A stretch of DNA of 64,000 nucleotides from Marchantia polymorpha subsp. ruderalis (lineage: Eukaryota > Streptophyta > Marchantiopsida > Marchantiales > Marchantiaceae): positions 10,914,501-10,978,500 of the forward strand of contig AP031353.1 in NCBI GenBank assembly GCA_037833965.1, in the 5' to 3' direction. Below, one piece after another: positions 23,220 through 35,277 of this stretch (its first letter is position 1; each line of letters opens with the position of its first letter). The notes beneath the pieces were generated by a model. The model ran no database searches, was not told where the DNA came from, and saw only the letters and a program-made list of their open reading frames with translations. A program made the translations under genes and the position numbers.

Positions 23220-24900
23220 TTAGGAAATTTACAGAGAAAGATGTACAGTATGTACATGGATTCTCACACCACCATCGTATTGATTGGTCAAGAAGTTTAA
23301 CACACATGTGAAATACGAAGCCAAAGGTTTAGGGAGGTTTATGCCTCAATACTGATATGATATCAGTATCGTTCAGAAATGTTCGATTTGATTTTTGCAA
23401 GAATTAGCAATCTATATTAGGACTGTATGACAGCAACGAGCATGTTTAAATCGACAGACAGTTGGGGTACAAGGATTGTACTTCACATATAACGTACGAC
23501 CTATGCATATTTTGGCGTTCGGATGCTGCATGCTTACTTGATATATCAGAGAGTACATCAGAAGTCGGCATAGTTGTCCTCAACAACCCCAATTGGAGGG
23601 ACAAACCTCTCTGGCAGAGGTTGTTGCTACTGCTTTGTTTTATTCGAGAGAATGAGGTTATAATGCATTTCTCAATAAGATGACACCGTCTTATCTTAGT
23701 TTACACCCTACCATGCCCGATCGCATAGAATAATTGGCCCGTGAGACTATGTATGTTTTGTTGCTTCTGTAACGATGCACCGCCAATTGGTTGACGGTCA
23801 GTTGCATTATCATAGCTGGTGCAACATCTGGTATTTTATGAAATCTATAAATTCCAAAGACCTACGAGAACCATCTAGCTCAAAGATGCTGAGGCACACA
23901 TCGGCGTAATTGGTGTTACGTATTTTATGGTGAGAGCTGATCATTGTGAGTGAACAGGATGGAGAGGAGATGTCCGACTCCAGTTCCGAGATCACTGCTC
24001 AGTGCTATTATCTGCATGGATTACACTGTTGAGCTCTCTAACAACTATCGCTCCCATGTTAGCGAACACGAATTCCGTCTGACAAAGTAGCAAATTGCTC
24101 ACACTGAGCAGTGAATTCTTTTTTATTCCGGACGATTGATGCTTAGGCAGACCTCCCGCGGGAGTCTATTTATGAGGATATCGATTCTGGCGAGCACATC
24201 AAGCGATGCCAAACATAGTAGCAGGAGAACATGTTTGTTTGTCCCAAGCATTACACTCCACAGATATTTATTCGACACACGCTGATGTTTACAGCAGTGA
24301 TGGCGGCCTGTGCTTATCAGGTCTTGACAGGGCATTTTACAAACAAGACGAAGCAGTCTTCAATCCCCTCACCAGCTCCAAGAAGAAGACATCTCTTTTT
24401 GTCCTAAAAACATGCACTGGCCATCCTTGGCACCCGATTCGAAGAAATATTAATCTATAGCCTTTGGTGAGTGCAACGAACACCCTTTATCAGCAGCAGA
24501 CATGCACTGCAACTCCTGGCCTCACCCCACCTCACCATTCATTAACATCCACTGTAAAAAGTGCCAGCCAAATGGACCGGCGATGAGAAACAATGGACTT
24601 TCACCATAGTATGAAAACCTCGTGTAGCCTCCGGGACACAGATTCCTCGTATTACGTACTACGTGGGCAGTCGACAGTAGTCGGCGAATGGCGACAACCA
24701 GCGCCTCATAAACCACGAATCGATTTCACATAAGCCTTCTCATCATCATCATGATACTCTCGGGGCGAGCCCCTGCTTTCCCTGCCCATGGGATCTTGCC
24801 ATCGGATTTCCTATCCACTTGGCTCCCTTTTTCTTGAATCCAAAAGCTCTACGACATGGGCGGACCAAGAGACCAAGCTGTTGTCGTGGTGATGCCCGAA
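23220..24900. other. no gene recognised
   Basis: Balanced base composition with only short, overlapping open stretches. A small inverted repeat (ATACTGATAT/ATATCAGTAT, 1-nt loop) lies near 23348-23370. Nothing else can be supported. Confidence 0.5.
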
Positions 24901-26130
24901 TGGGTGGGAGGCGAATTCTCGTCTAGCGGTTAGAAAGCGAGGGGGTCGAAAGGCAAGCACACCGCTTCGGAGGACATGTCCGCATCCGGAATTGTCGGAA
25001 GAAGGTTCGGAGGGGGGACGAAAGAAAGGACGGCCAGCGGGCTCGGCACCACGTCGTGGTCATGCCATCCGGAGTACAGAACGAGTATGACTACAGTACC
25101 GCGACAGGCCGACTGTCATGATCTACGTCGTCGTTCGCCCGGTCGCCTACGGTACGCCGGGCGTGGACCGACTGACTGGCGGAGCTAGACCACGACGTGA
25201 CGGGGAAACGCGGTTTCCCCACAAGCGGAACAGAGGGAGCGTAGCCCCGTCCCGGTTACCACCCGTGGCTAATGTGAGGATCCGCCCCGCGAAATAACCG
25301 CAGGTGGCTGCAGCGGAGGCGAGGACGACGACGTGCGTTCGAATAGACGAAACCAACCCAACCCAACTTCGCAGGGCAGAGTTCGAACTCTCGGCCGGGT
25401 GCGACCGGCCTCGGGCCGTTGGATCGGGAATCCAGAACATCTGCGCACAAGGTTCTCGCTGAGGACCGACTGCGGCAGCAAACCGCAGCGGTGCCCCGAG
25501 AGAGACAACTGCAGCAGCAGGTCGACACGTAGAGACAGAGCGATGAGCCTTCGGAGCGATGGCTGCATGAAGGAAACCGCACGTGGGCCGAGGGAGCGAG
25601 CGGGCGACGAGAGGGGGGCGAGATGAGGCCAAGGCAGTCGGCGAAGCTGGTGGTGGGGCCTAATCGCCTCGCCTCGTCTCGCCTCCCCTTCCCTTGACGA
25701 CGGCGACGACGACAAGGAGCAGCTTCTGGAGCTGGCCTCTGCTGTCGACTTCCTTTTGCTGTCTACTCCTCTGCTGCTTCTGCTGCTGCTGCTGGAAACG
25801 GTGACTCGTCAGCCGGGACTCATCTGCATACATGTGAATTGATGCTCTCCACAATGGCAGTATGCATCGCAGCAACCTCGGATGCTCGTCGCTGCGTCTG
25901 CCTCGGCGAGTCGCACCTTCGGCAACGGTAAACACTAGAGCTGAGCAAAAGATTCAGATTGTGAGCTCACTCACCGTCGAGCGGGGCGGGGCGGGGGGAG
26001 GGGAGGGGAGGTGAGGTGGGGCTGTGTCGACGATCGCCCGGGTGCGCACTTTTTCAGTTAATCCTGGAGTGCTTTATCCTCTGGCCGAGTTTTACTTGTG
26101 GCGGGGGGAACATCTCGTATCATATTGTGC
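24901..26130. other. GC-rich region upstream of XTH; possible minus-strand transcript leader
   Basis: Base composition changes sharply to GC-rich, with G-rich runs at about 25980-26010. On the minus strand a reading frame beginning with an ATG near 25568 reads MQPSLRRLIALSLRVDLLLQ, an Arg/Leu-rich start like an organelle presequence, and continues about 100 codons without a recognisable domain. A donor-like GTGAGT on the minus strand lies at 25974. This could be the 5' end of a divergently transcribed gene, a noncoding leader, or chance openness in GC-rich DNA. I could not build a convincing gene. Confidence 0.25.
25771..25794. repeat. CTG/CAG microsatellite
   Basis: An interrupted CTG run that reads as a Gln stretch on the minus strand. 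Short and probably of slippage origin. Confidence 0.85.
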
Positions 26131-26619
26131 TAGGGCGGATTAGAATCTCCAGCAGGTCCAGGTCCAGGTCCGGGTAAAGCCCAAGAGCCTCTTTTGGGGC
26201 ATGCTCCTGAGACTGGTAGCTCGGGGCGGGGAGCTAGAAGCAGAGCGGGTCCACTGGAGCAGTATTTCTCGCACGAAGGGCGCGAGGCTGAATCCTGCGT
26301 GTGGCAATTCTCAGAGCGAGGGCGAGGGCGTGTGCTTGTGTGAGGCGCCGAAGGAGGCGACCGTGAATATTTTTTGTGCATCGTCTGCTGCGGCTGTGCC
26401 GAGGCCGTCAGTTATCCAGTCGCTGTTGCGATGCATGGAACGCACAAGTGCATAAGTTGAGCGCGCCGGAGACGTAAGGAACGTCAAGCTTAGCGGTCTC
26501 GAATCGGAATCGGAAGAAATAAATGCTCAAAGAGCGCAGACCTACCTGCGCTGTACATCCTATTATCGGCCACGATACGAACGAGTGTTGAGAGTCCTCG
26601 AGCGACGAAGACGACGAGG
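26131..26619 (+). promoter_or_regulatory. putative promoter and leader of the XTH gene
   Basis: This interval lies between the GC-rich block and the XTH start codon. An AATAAATG stretch at 26518-26525 is the only TATA-like element close to the start, about 100 bp upstream. The leader is purine-rich just before the ATG (GACGAAGACGACGAGG). No operator-like motif can be assigned. Confidence 0.3.
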
Positions 26620-28047
26620 ATGGGGTTCCACGCTTTCACAGCCGCTGTGTTCGCGTTGTCCCTCAGTTTAATTCTACGTGGGAGCGCTCTAGCGCACGAG
26701 AAATTCGATGACCAATTCAATGTCGTCTGGTCGTCGTCGAATAATATTCTCGCCTACGATGATTCGAAGGAGGTCGAACTGTCGTTGACGAAAGCCGGAG
26801 GTACGAAGATTGCCTGCCTACCTGCCCGTCCCTCCATTCTGTCAGTCTCTTACCGAAAGACGGTCATTCAATTATCGAGAATTTCACTGATTTTTTTCTC
26901 GGACAAATTTTTGTGAGCAGGTGCCAATTTTCAAAGTAGCGACTACTTTCTGTATGGTTCCTTCAGCGTCAAGCTGAAGCTGATCCACGGCGAGTCTGCT
27001 GGCACCGTGACCGCCTTCTATGTAAGTGCTCGAAGCCACAGCCGGATTCTCAACTCAGGATTGTCTTGCTGCCTCTCATTGTTGGCACTCCAGATTCAAA
27101 ACCCAAGCGCGTTCTGGAAGTGATCGTCGTTGCGTTTGCCTCCAACTGCTCATGGCTCGGAGGCCGCCGTTCGACAGATGAAGAAATCGATTGCTTGCTT
27201 GTATTCATTCGTTTTGAGTAGCGCGTGGCTTTTATTGCTTCGCCGTCTGTTATTCATCGTTCGAACGTCTGTTTCGTGTCGACAGCTCACTTCGTTCGGC
27301 GAGAATCATGACGAAATCGATTTTGAATTTTTGGGCAACGAAACGGGCGAGCCCTATACACTGCACACCAATCTCTTCGTGAACGGCACCGGAGGAAGGG
27401 AGCAGCGAATCAAGTTGTGGTTCGATCCGACTACGGACTTCCACACGTACACCATAATCTGGAACCATTTTCAAATCTTGTGAGTAGAGCCATCGAACGC
27501 GTTTTGATCGTCCTGCAGAGCTCGAAATTCTCATTGCCATAGGATTTTCATATGTGTAATGAATGTCATTGGATTTGTGATGCTGGCGGGCTGACTTCTG
27601 AAGTGCTGCTGCTGCTGCTGCAGATGGTTGGTGGATTACATACCGATCAGATTCTACAGAAATCTGGAAGACATATATCCAGGCTCGTACCCTCATCTGA
27701 GGCCGATGGTTGTCTCGGCATGTCTATTCGACGCGAGTGCGTGGGCGACGCAAGATGGAACGAAGCCCGTGAAGTGGCAGTATGCCCCGTTCGTGGTGAA
27801 GTACAAGAATTTCGCCTTCGAGGCCTGCGAAGTTCAAAGAGACGGCAGCACGCCGTGCGATCACAACTACCGAGCGAATTGGTGGGAGGGGTTGTATTAT
27901 CAGAAGCTGGATGAGGAAAGACGCGACCAGGTGATGTGGGTCGTGAGCAAGTGGAAGATTTACGACTACTGCTACGACAACAAGCGATACCCCCGAGCTC
28001 CTCTCGAGCCTTTGGAATGCAATTACAACGTGCCCTGGGTGTGGTAG
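26620..28047 (+). CDS. xyloglucan endotransglucosylase/hydrolase (XTH, GH16)
   Basis: Four exons, 26620-26800, 26921-27021, 27286-27479 and 27624-28047, with good GT-AG borders (G|GTACG, T|GTAAGT, T|GTGAGT; acceptors GCAG, ACAG, GCAG), encode 299 residues, normal for the family. Residues 1-25 are a signal peptide. The GH16 jelly-roll domain contains [10 protein letters not shown] and the catalytic motif [10 protein letters not shown] at 102-111, with Glu104 as nucleophile and Glu108 as acid/base. N112-E-T is the N-glycosylation site usually found right after the motif. GEPYTLHTN and [12 protein letters not shown] are classic XTH segments. The C-terminal XET domain (about 230-295) has Cys residues and [11 protein letters not shown]. 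XTHs cut and re-join xyloglucan in the cell wall. Ending in PWVW is slightly unusual. I cannot assign a subgroup: the active site is like groups I/II, the WATQDG...YAPFVVKY part recalls group III. Confidence 0.95.
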
Positions 28048-28200
28048 AGAATGAGAGAAGTCCGCATCCTCCTAGATTACATTAGCTCCTGCCTCCTGGT
28101 CCGTTCTCCCACCGCCGAAAGTCTTGCCTCGATGTGTCGTCAGCTTGGGTGTAACATTAGAAGTTCGTCTTTGTAAAGATTCGATTCGTTGCCCTGTGAT

Positions 28201-28206
28201 AATAAA
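28201..28206 (+). terminator. polyadenylation signal, XTH gene
   Basis: AATAAA lies 154 bp after the XTH stop codon, in a suitable place for a near-upstream element. The cleavage site is not determinable. Confidence 0.5.
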
Positions 28207-28209
28207 CAC

Positions 28210-31200
28210 TAGCAAAATCATCATAGGTAATATACAAGTGCTAGCTAGGAGCTTATGACTTCTCGCAGCACACTCTAGCTGTAGTTTACAATGTCCTCCT
28301 TAGGCAGGTTCAGCAACCCACCATAGAAGTGAGATAGAATCTAGCCACAGCAAATCGGCAGCCGATCGTAGTGGAATTCGGCCTCGACTACGGCATTGGG
28401 ATCGGAAGCGCGACGAATTCCAGTGCCATCTGCTGTCGATTTGTGCCATTCATTCAGATCGTCCATAGATTACATTCATTCTGTCAAAATCGTTACAAGA
28501 GGAAAAATCAGCTGAAAAAAACCCAACCGTATCCCTCATCTCATGTCCTTCTCGCGCTGACTTTTTCCCCCCTGAACTTCACAGTTCTTTGAATCTGGGG
28601 TCATTTCGTTCCGTTCCGTTTGTTTGTTCCTCTTGTTTTTGCCCCCTTGAAATGAAGCCTTCTGGATCAGTCCAGTTTCGTTTAGAAAAACCCTTTAATT
28701 GAACAAAAAGATGGAGACCCTCTCGGCATGAAAAAATTTCTCGGCGAAGTCGGCGAAAACTTATTCGGGACTGTGGCTCTGTACTCTCGCGGCCCAGGAA
28801 TGTAGGTCTCACAGCTCGCGCAAGTTTACGCCATCCTATAATACACGATGGGTCTAATAATAGGAGATTTCTCCGATCCTTTGAGTACCCCTACCCACGC
28901 AGCTCGATTCTGGCTTTCACATGAGTCTGTGTGTATGTGTATGACTGTGTGTGTGTGCGGTGCCTATTGAGTCGGTTCCTGTGGAGAGTATTTGCGCACT
29001 CGAAGATGAGTCGATCGATGCCCTCGACAGTCAGAGTAGGAAAGTGCATCATAGAAGGGATGCGTCGTCCTTGTGGACTCGGGTCGGGTGTGGGTGTGGG
29101 TGTGGATGTTACATGCACGGGTCGAAATTGTTCTCAACCCTACCTACTCACTGCTCGGAACGATGGCAGTGTCGCTTCTTAGATTGTTGTGTACTTCTCG
29201 GGGTTTCATTGGTTTTAGTCGGTGGTTACCAGACTTCCTTCATGGTTACCGGACTTCCTTCATCGTCATCATGAGTTGGGGTCGATCCCGTCGTGACCCT
29301 TCATGCTTGCTACATATCATTAGGCAGAACAGCTGCCAACAGTGCCATGCCTTTTTCCCTGGACGTGCAGAACCGTGCCCTCGTTTTGCGCAACGACGTA
29401 CATAGTACAGCCATCGAGCCCACCTCGCGCTAGCGCTATTGTAGCGCTTAAAATCATGCCATAATTACAGTCCAGCCTTGATTTGCGCCCGAGCGGCGGA
29501 AGAGCATGTAGGCAGCAGTAGAACCCACAGTGCCGTCCGCGGTGCAGGCAGGTCTCAGGTTTGAACTCGGCCATGGACACTGGGCATTGATTTCGGGCAG
29601 GTTCGGTCGTGCAACCTGCACCTTCAACACTGGGAGATTTTCACTACTGCTTCGGACCCTCGAGAAGCCTGCTGCCATGCTGTAGCCGTACTCGAGCAGC
29701 CAGCCAACAGTCTCAAAAGCAAAAGGAACCAAGCGAACCCGCCACTGACGAGGACACGTGAGGAACCTAGAAGAAAAACTAGCAATTGATTGGTGAAGCA
29801 CAATGGTATTCGTCGAAGGGAACGGAACTGTGAAGACCACACATTGTCAGCAAATTCCATCACCGCAAATTCCATCATCGAGACGAGTTTTCCGATTGAG
29901 AGTGATCGAGGAAGATTTAAAACCCGTCCTCCGAAAAAAAAGTATGTCGTACTTCGAGGACTGTCGAGCTGGAATATCGGGCACTTCGTCGCAGTAAATT
30001 CGCAAGGACGTGCAGCAGTCGCTTCCAAGTCGGAGTTCTCACGTCGAAGTCGAACCAGGTGGAAGCCGTTTACGATTCCATAACAGTTGCTGCGTTGCCA
30101 TCCAGGTGTAGGCATGTCAGGCTGAGGAAGTTATATAGCTTTGATGATACCGTCGACACCCGTCATTAACGAAGGAGAGGAATAAGATTGCAGAACGAAG
30201 AAGGTACGCAGAGGCTCCAGAGTGAACCAGACGGAGTGTCAGAGTCCTGAACCTGCCCCGACCTCTACTGTTAATTTAGCTTTAACACGCCCAACGACTG
30301 AACGAACTTCTACTGGGGCAGGTTCGTATCAGACTGGCTCGTGAATTTCACAAGCTTTTGAAATCCTCCAGCTGCGCTACGGGACATCTCGACAGGAAGG
30401 AAGGAAGGTCCATGGGGTTTTCCTTCGTGTTCCTCCCTCCATGGGTTGGGAGATCTCGAGGGGGTCTTCCCGGCCCTTATGCTATATTTGCTCGGTTCCT
30501 GAGGTTGGAGGGTCGGGCTTTGCTGCGCGTTTCTGGGGCATTGAATGTTGAGTGTAAGAGGGAACGAGTGTAGAGTTCTGGTCCGGGTCTTCAAGGACAG
30601 CCAACAACCAGGCCTCTCGGAGCCCCGTAATCTTTCTATTCTAGGTCTCTGTAGGAAGGTGGCCACTCTCTCGCCATCATCGTCCTCGTGGTGCAGCAAC
30701 GCGGTTTGCAAATGATTGAAGCTCATGCGTAGGTTCCGAGGCGGGGGTTCAAACCAAGCGTTGGCCATCCCGAGTTGGGGGGAAGACGGACCTCAGCGAG
30801 GTTCCAGATGGCCCAGTAGGTCCGGTCCCAGATCTGTCCGACGCACCAACTTTTCTCTGAGCCCATATTGCCCAACTCTACTCGTTTTCCTTTCCCTTAC
30901 CCCGGGACTAAGCGACTGCCACCAGTGCCACGTACGCATCGACCAGAGTTTGGTCCCTGACTCAGTGACAGTGATAAGAACAGACGTAGGGAAGAGCAAG
31001 CTTGACGAGATCAAAGCTTTCGATTTCGAGTACTAGCTTGGAATCGAAAGGCTGGGTGGCAAGTTTGAACCTGCGGCCTATCGTGACTGTTGGACCTTAC
31101 TCGAGTTGTGTCTCTCACCTAACTGCACCACGTACTGGCTGCTTGCTGGCACTAGAACATAAACCAGTCTATTTCTATGGGTTTTAACCGAGGTACAAAA

Positions 31201-31866
31201 AGGTACGAAGAAGTCAAGTGAATTCATTGGGGAATAACGTGAGGAAGTAAATCTCTGTCGTGCTGAGCTCTTGACAGGTCATACTTGGCTGGTGTTCGGG
31301 TCCCAACGAATCATCCATTTTAAGCTCGATCGAACCTGGATTCAAACTCTTCAGAGTCAACTTCAGAAGGAACGCAGTGACTCCTGCCAGCTCCTTGGAA
31401 TAGAGATGCGCTTCTCGAAGATGAAGTGTCCCGGAACGACCCACAGAAGAATCGACATGAGGAGCATTGAAGTTGACTTGAATGCAGATCAGACACGCTT
31501 CCGGCCAAACTAGACTCCCTTCCAATATACATGTCTTTCGGGAAAGTGCCAGCCAGTTTTGTCACGAATTCTCCTCTCCTGCCACCTCCAGCTTAAAGCA
31601 ACCACCCTAGCTTTACAAAAACTGGAATTAGAGCCAGCCTCAGCTGGTCCCCAATTAGTCAAACCCCCGCTTAGATACTGGCAGTGGGTTGACTGATCGC
31701 TCTTCCAGTGAAAACACTTAGAGAGGAAAGGGAAGACTTTACTTGTGATTAGAGAGAACTGCAGGCAGGTTTGGTGACTTCGCTGTGCAGCTAGAGGTAG
31801 AATCTCCAGCATGAGTTAGTATACGTACAGTTCAAAGTTTAGACTGTGATCACATTGTTCAACTAT
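28210..31866. other. gene-poor stretch downstream of XTH
   Basis: No recognisable gene. Moderately long open stretches occur on both strands (for example 30115-29624 minus, 30768-30310 minus, 29073-29405 plus), but they overlap one another and show no known domain. Simple tracts include TG-rich sequence at 28928-28958 and GGGTGT repeats near 29087-29106. Confidence 0.5.
29224..29263. repeat. 20-bp tandem duplication
   Basis: GGTTACCAGACTTCCTTCAT at 29224-29243 is followed directly by the same 20 bp with one substitution at 29244-29263. Confidence 0.92.
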
Positions 31867-31947
31867 GAGAAGGGAGGGGAGAAAGAGAAGGAATGAAAGC
31901 AAAACTAAGAAGGGAGGAAGGAAGAGAAAGAAAAAGAGAGAGAAGAG
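31867..31947. repeat. polypurine tract
   Basis: Of 81 bases only four are pyrimidines. GA-rich mirror-like tracts can form triplex DNA. No gene is evident on either side. Confidence 0.85.
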
Positions 31948-31949
31948 CC

Positions 31950-34900
31950 AAGACTCCAGTGTGGAACGCAGGCAGAAACATGTAGTGGGGGAGCATTGCG
32001 CTAGGTCTCGTAATTTCAATGGCGTGATTGTTACTCAATCACACCATTAGTGCTGCGGACCGATACGCAAAGATTCACGCCATCTGGCAAATGGCAAATC
32101 ACGGTCTATGATACTACTTTAGGTGCATTTTAACTCGGAAACTTTGTGGTGAGTTTTCTTGAGCGGGTGGTTTCTTAGAGGGGAAAGCGTTTGTCTGTCT
32201 GTGGTATGACATGTCCTTTGAGGAGGAAGGTCGTGGTGTCCTTTCCCGTGACCGTGAATGAGCTTGTGAGGTCTCGGTTGTAGCCTGAGCTCGAACCAAT
32301 CCTTTGTCGATTCCTCCTATTTCCTCTTGTACTTCCAAACTCTTCCGGTTGTTGTACTTCATTTTTTGGTGATTGCAACGACATGTTCACGAAAGGAGTG
32401 AGTGTGATCCCCGTCTAGATTGGAGGTGAGGTGAGGTATGAGCCTGCCTCTCCTCTGCCTCTCTGCCGTTGGTGCTGAGTAGACCCGAAGGACTAACTAC
32501 TCAGAATGGAAGACTGGCTATGGCGAAGAAGCTTATAGACTGATAGATTTCAAAGGAAAAACAGCAATTTCTCCTCGGAACCTAGAAGAATTGAATGACA
32601 ATTAAGAGTTCAAGTGAATGTTACAACCCCCAAATCTGAGCTCAGATGGAGAAATGAGGATGCCAAATATCCCATTTTAGAGCTGATAGAATATAAGGAA
32701 AACCGATAGACTTAAAAAATGGGGGTGATCACATCTCAACGGACAAAGCATACGGATCTCTCTCGTCCTTAGCTTTTTCAGCGAAGAACCGAAGAGAAAG
32801 CATTATCCCAAGGCACCGAAATGCAGGACAGAAACAGAGGAGTCAACATTCAAGTGGAGAACGAGCAACTGATGAGCCGAAGAGAAATAGTGGACTTCAG
32901 ATATTGTAGAGACATGTATAATCGACAGTTTCAACCGGCTTTACGAAAGGTAAAGTCACGAGCTTTGGGAGACCTGCCAAAACTGTGCCGAGAATTCAGG
33001 TAACAGCAACAGGACCGTATATGCCGCCAATAGCCAACATGAGCATGGAAAAGTATGGAAACAACAGCACGATCAATGGTACGTCAATAAGTTGAAGGCA
33101 AAAAGAAGAAGAGAAAGGACGTACAACATCAACACAGGAGAATGAAATAAAAACGTTGAAAGATTCTCCAGTGCCTTCAATCCCGTGCTGTCATGAGATT
33201 TTTTAGGAGAGGATTACCAAATCTGAGAAACGGTTGAAATTTTAGAGAACAATGTGAGAGTGAACGAGTAAAGGAAAGGTAGATTAATGTCCTGACAAAA
33301 GAAGTCTTGGCATCATTACGCATCCTTAGGGTCAAAGCATTCGTGCTCTACACTGTAGATATAAGCCTCTTCGCGTGAGAAAGTTAGCAAGTGGGCCCAG
33401 GTTGTTCTGCAAGGACTGTTCCAAATCGAACTGCAGGGGATTAGAATGTTGTCTGACATGTGCTTCCACTTTACCACAGCAGCAACGCAAGAAGGCAGAG
33501 ATGCAACTCTAATGGTTTCGTAGCTATACAAGGGGACAGGTACTGTGTTTTCTCTTCCTTTGTTCGCCAAAACATGATGCGCTGAACATGGATGATAATG
33601 TCTCTAACAAATTATATAGAAGACTCCATCAACCCATCTAACTCTTGATAAGGGCTACTTATTCGTAGTATATTTTGTATCAACTAAGATATCCACTATA
33701 TCTAGATCATACTGCCTTTAAGCAAGAGTGTCATCCACCGTGTATGACCTATAATAGTTTTTTTGTTTATAACTAGGCAATGTTATCTTTATAGCAATGG
33801 AAATAATACTTCTAAACAAGGTTACACAATATGCGAAAGAAAAGCATCTCATTACCGCTAGTATTGGTCGAGTCTCATACATCCGCTTTGACAATGTTGT
33901 TACCTCATCTTTTGAAAGTTCGTAAGAAGACTACATCTGAGTTTCAAAAAAGCGAGTCAAGATTTCTTTCTCATGGAATACTTGAGTGAATGGTGATCAA
34001 TGATCACTGATCATCATAAGAAATGACTACAAGGGCAATACAGAAGGAGGTAAAGGAGATGAAGTTCTAGCAAGAATCGTGCCCGAAATACCAGTCGGAA
34101 TAGTCGGTAGTGTTTCTGTCCACGGCCTGAAAAGTGCTGCTAGGAAGGAGGAGCTATGGATATAGATGAAGGAATAATTTTGATGTACGAGCAGATAGCG
34201 CTGTACAGTCAACTGTACAGAAAAGCTCCAAATGAGAGAACGATACAGTTTTACCAACAAACAAGAGCCGGATAATATGTGGCTATAGTCAGCAGTAACG
34301 AGTGACTCGTACTTCACAAAACAAGCGACGACGAGTACTGGCGGCCGAGTTGATCGAGCTCATTGACACATGATTTATCTTCAGGAAAAGCAGAACGGAT
34401 GAAGTGCGTTGCAAAAACGAAGCATGATGGGAGGCAAAAACTGGAAGACAACATCCCGCCATTGACGCATTTGAACTTGTCTAGGACTCGAAAACCATGC
34501 TTGTCGCTGAAAGTGGACCGCAACATGCTGGAGAGGAAAGGGAGAAGAGAATTAGTATGGGATGAGACGGCCGTGAGGACAAAAGGATCCCATGGTAGAA
34601 TTTCACATCAAATGTGTAAGCAAATACTGAAGCATAGGGACAGAGAGAGACAATGACGCAGAAAGGTCTAAACTATCAGAAGGAGGGAGGATCAAGCAGG
34701 CTGAGAGACTCCAGGCTCTATGAAGCAAAATAAAAAGTCTAGAAAAAGGAAAGCAAGATCTTGGAGACGATGGATACAGTTGAAGGAGAGAGATATTAAA
34801 ACAATATTTTCTTCTCTAATATAAGAGTAAAGGGCATGAAGGAAGTGCTGGTCACTTTGTAAAGGGAAGATGGAGTATGGAAAAGTATCCAAGAGGAAGA

Positions 34901-35190
34901 ATCATAAGTAATTACTCAGTTCTACTCAAAATGATTTAAGGGAGCATGACGTAATGGCAAAAGCATATAGGAGGCAAAATCAGAATTTATTTAATATCTA
35001 TAGCGTTTCAGCGAGTATGAGAACCGAAAATTGAGCTCCAAAACTTTTAAAAATTGAAGGACACATACAAAGCGATAGTTCGTTGAATTACTAGGAGATT
35101 GAGAAAAAAGATGCCGAAGATGGTGGATTGGACGAATGTATACGCCCAAATATATGGACTTTCATGGCTCGGGTGTGTAACAACAAAATT
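31950..35190. other. no gene recognised; purine-skewed sequence
   Basis: The + strand is noticeably purine-rich through much of this stretch, which suggests one-time coding or retroelement origin, but no reverse transcriptase, integrase, gag or transposase motif could be found in any frame. A minus-strand open stretch at 33570-33316 (84 codons) is unrecognised. A TGATCA-rich cluster lies at about 33990-34015. Confidence 0.4.
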
Positions 35191-35277
35191 GTCCCATATG
35201 GGACATCCGATCAAATTGGAACGATAGAGAGAAGATTATCATGGCCCCTGCACAAGGATGACACGCACAAATCGAGA
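35191..35277 (+). pseudogene. U6 snRNA-like sequence (probable pseudogene)
   Basis: Aligned without gaps to plant U6 as I remember it, about 80 of 87 positions agree, including GGACATCCGAT, AAATTGGAACGATA, the segment CATGGCCCCTG, and AAGGATGACACGCACAAATC. The 5' stem is kept (GTCCC/GGGAC) but its loop is ATAT instead of the usual tetraloop. Two changes hit the catalytic core: the ACAGAGA box reads AGAGAGA and the AGC triad reads ATC. Similarity stops after AAATCGAGA; the normal 3' end and its T-run are missing. There is a TATAT about 40 bp upstream but no plant snRNA upstream element (RTCCCACATCG). These losses point to a dead or retro-copied U6 rather than a working Pol III gene. Confidence 0.88.

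Noticed and set aside
25147-25715. Long overlapping minus-strand frames in the GC-rich block
   Set aside because: Several frames are open at once, the longest start at non-ATG codons and none has a known domain. Only a weak possibility of a 5' exon was kept.
31950-35190. Purine-skewed stretch as a retroelement or viral insertion
   Set aside because: No reverse transcriptase, integrase, transposase or capsid motif was found in any frame.
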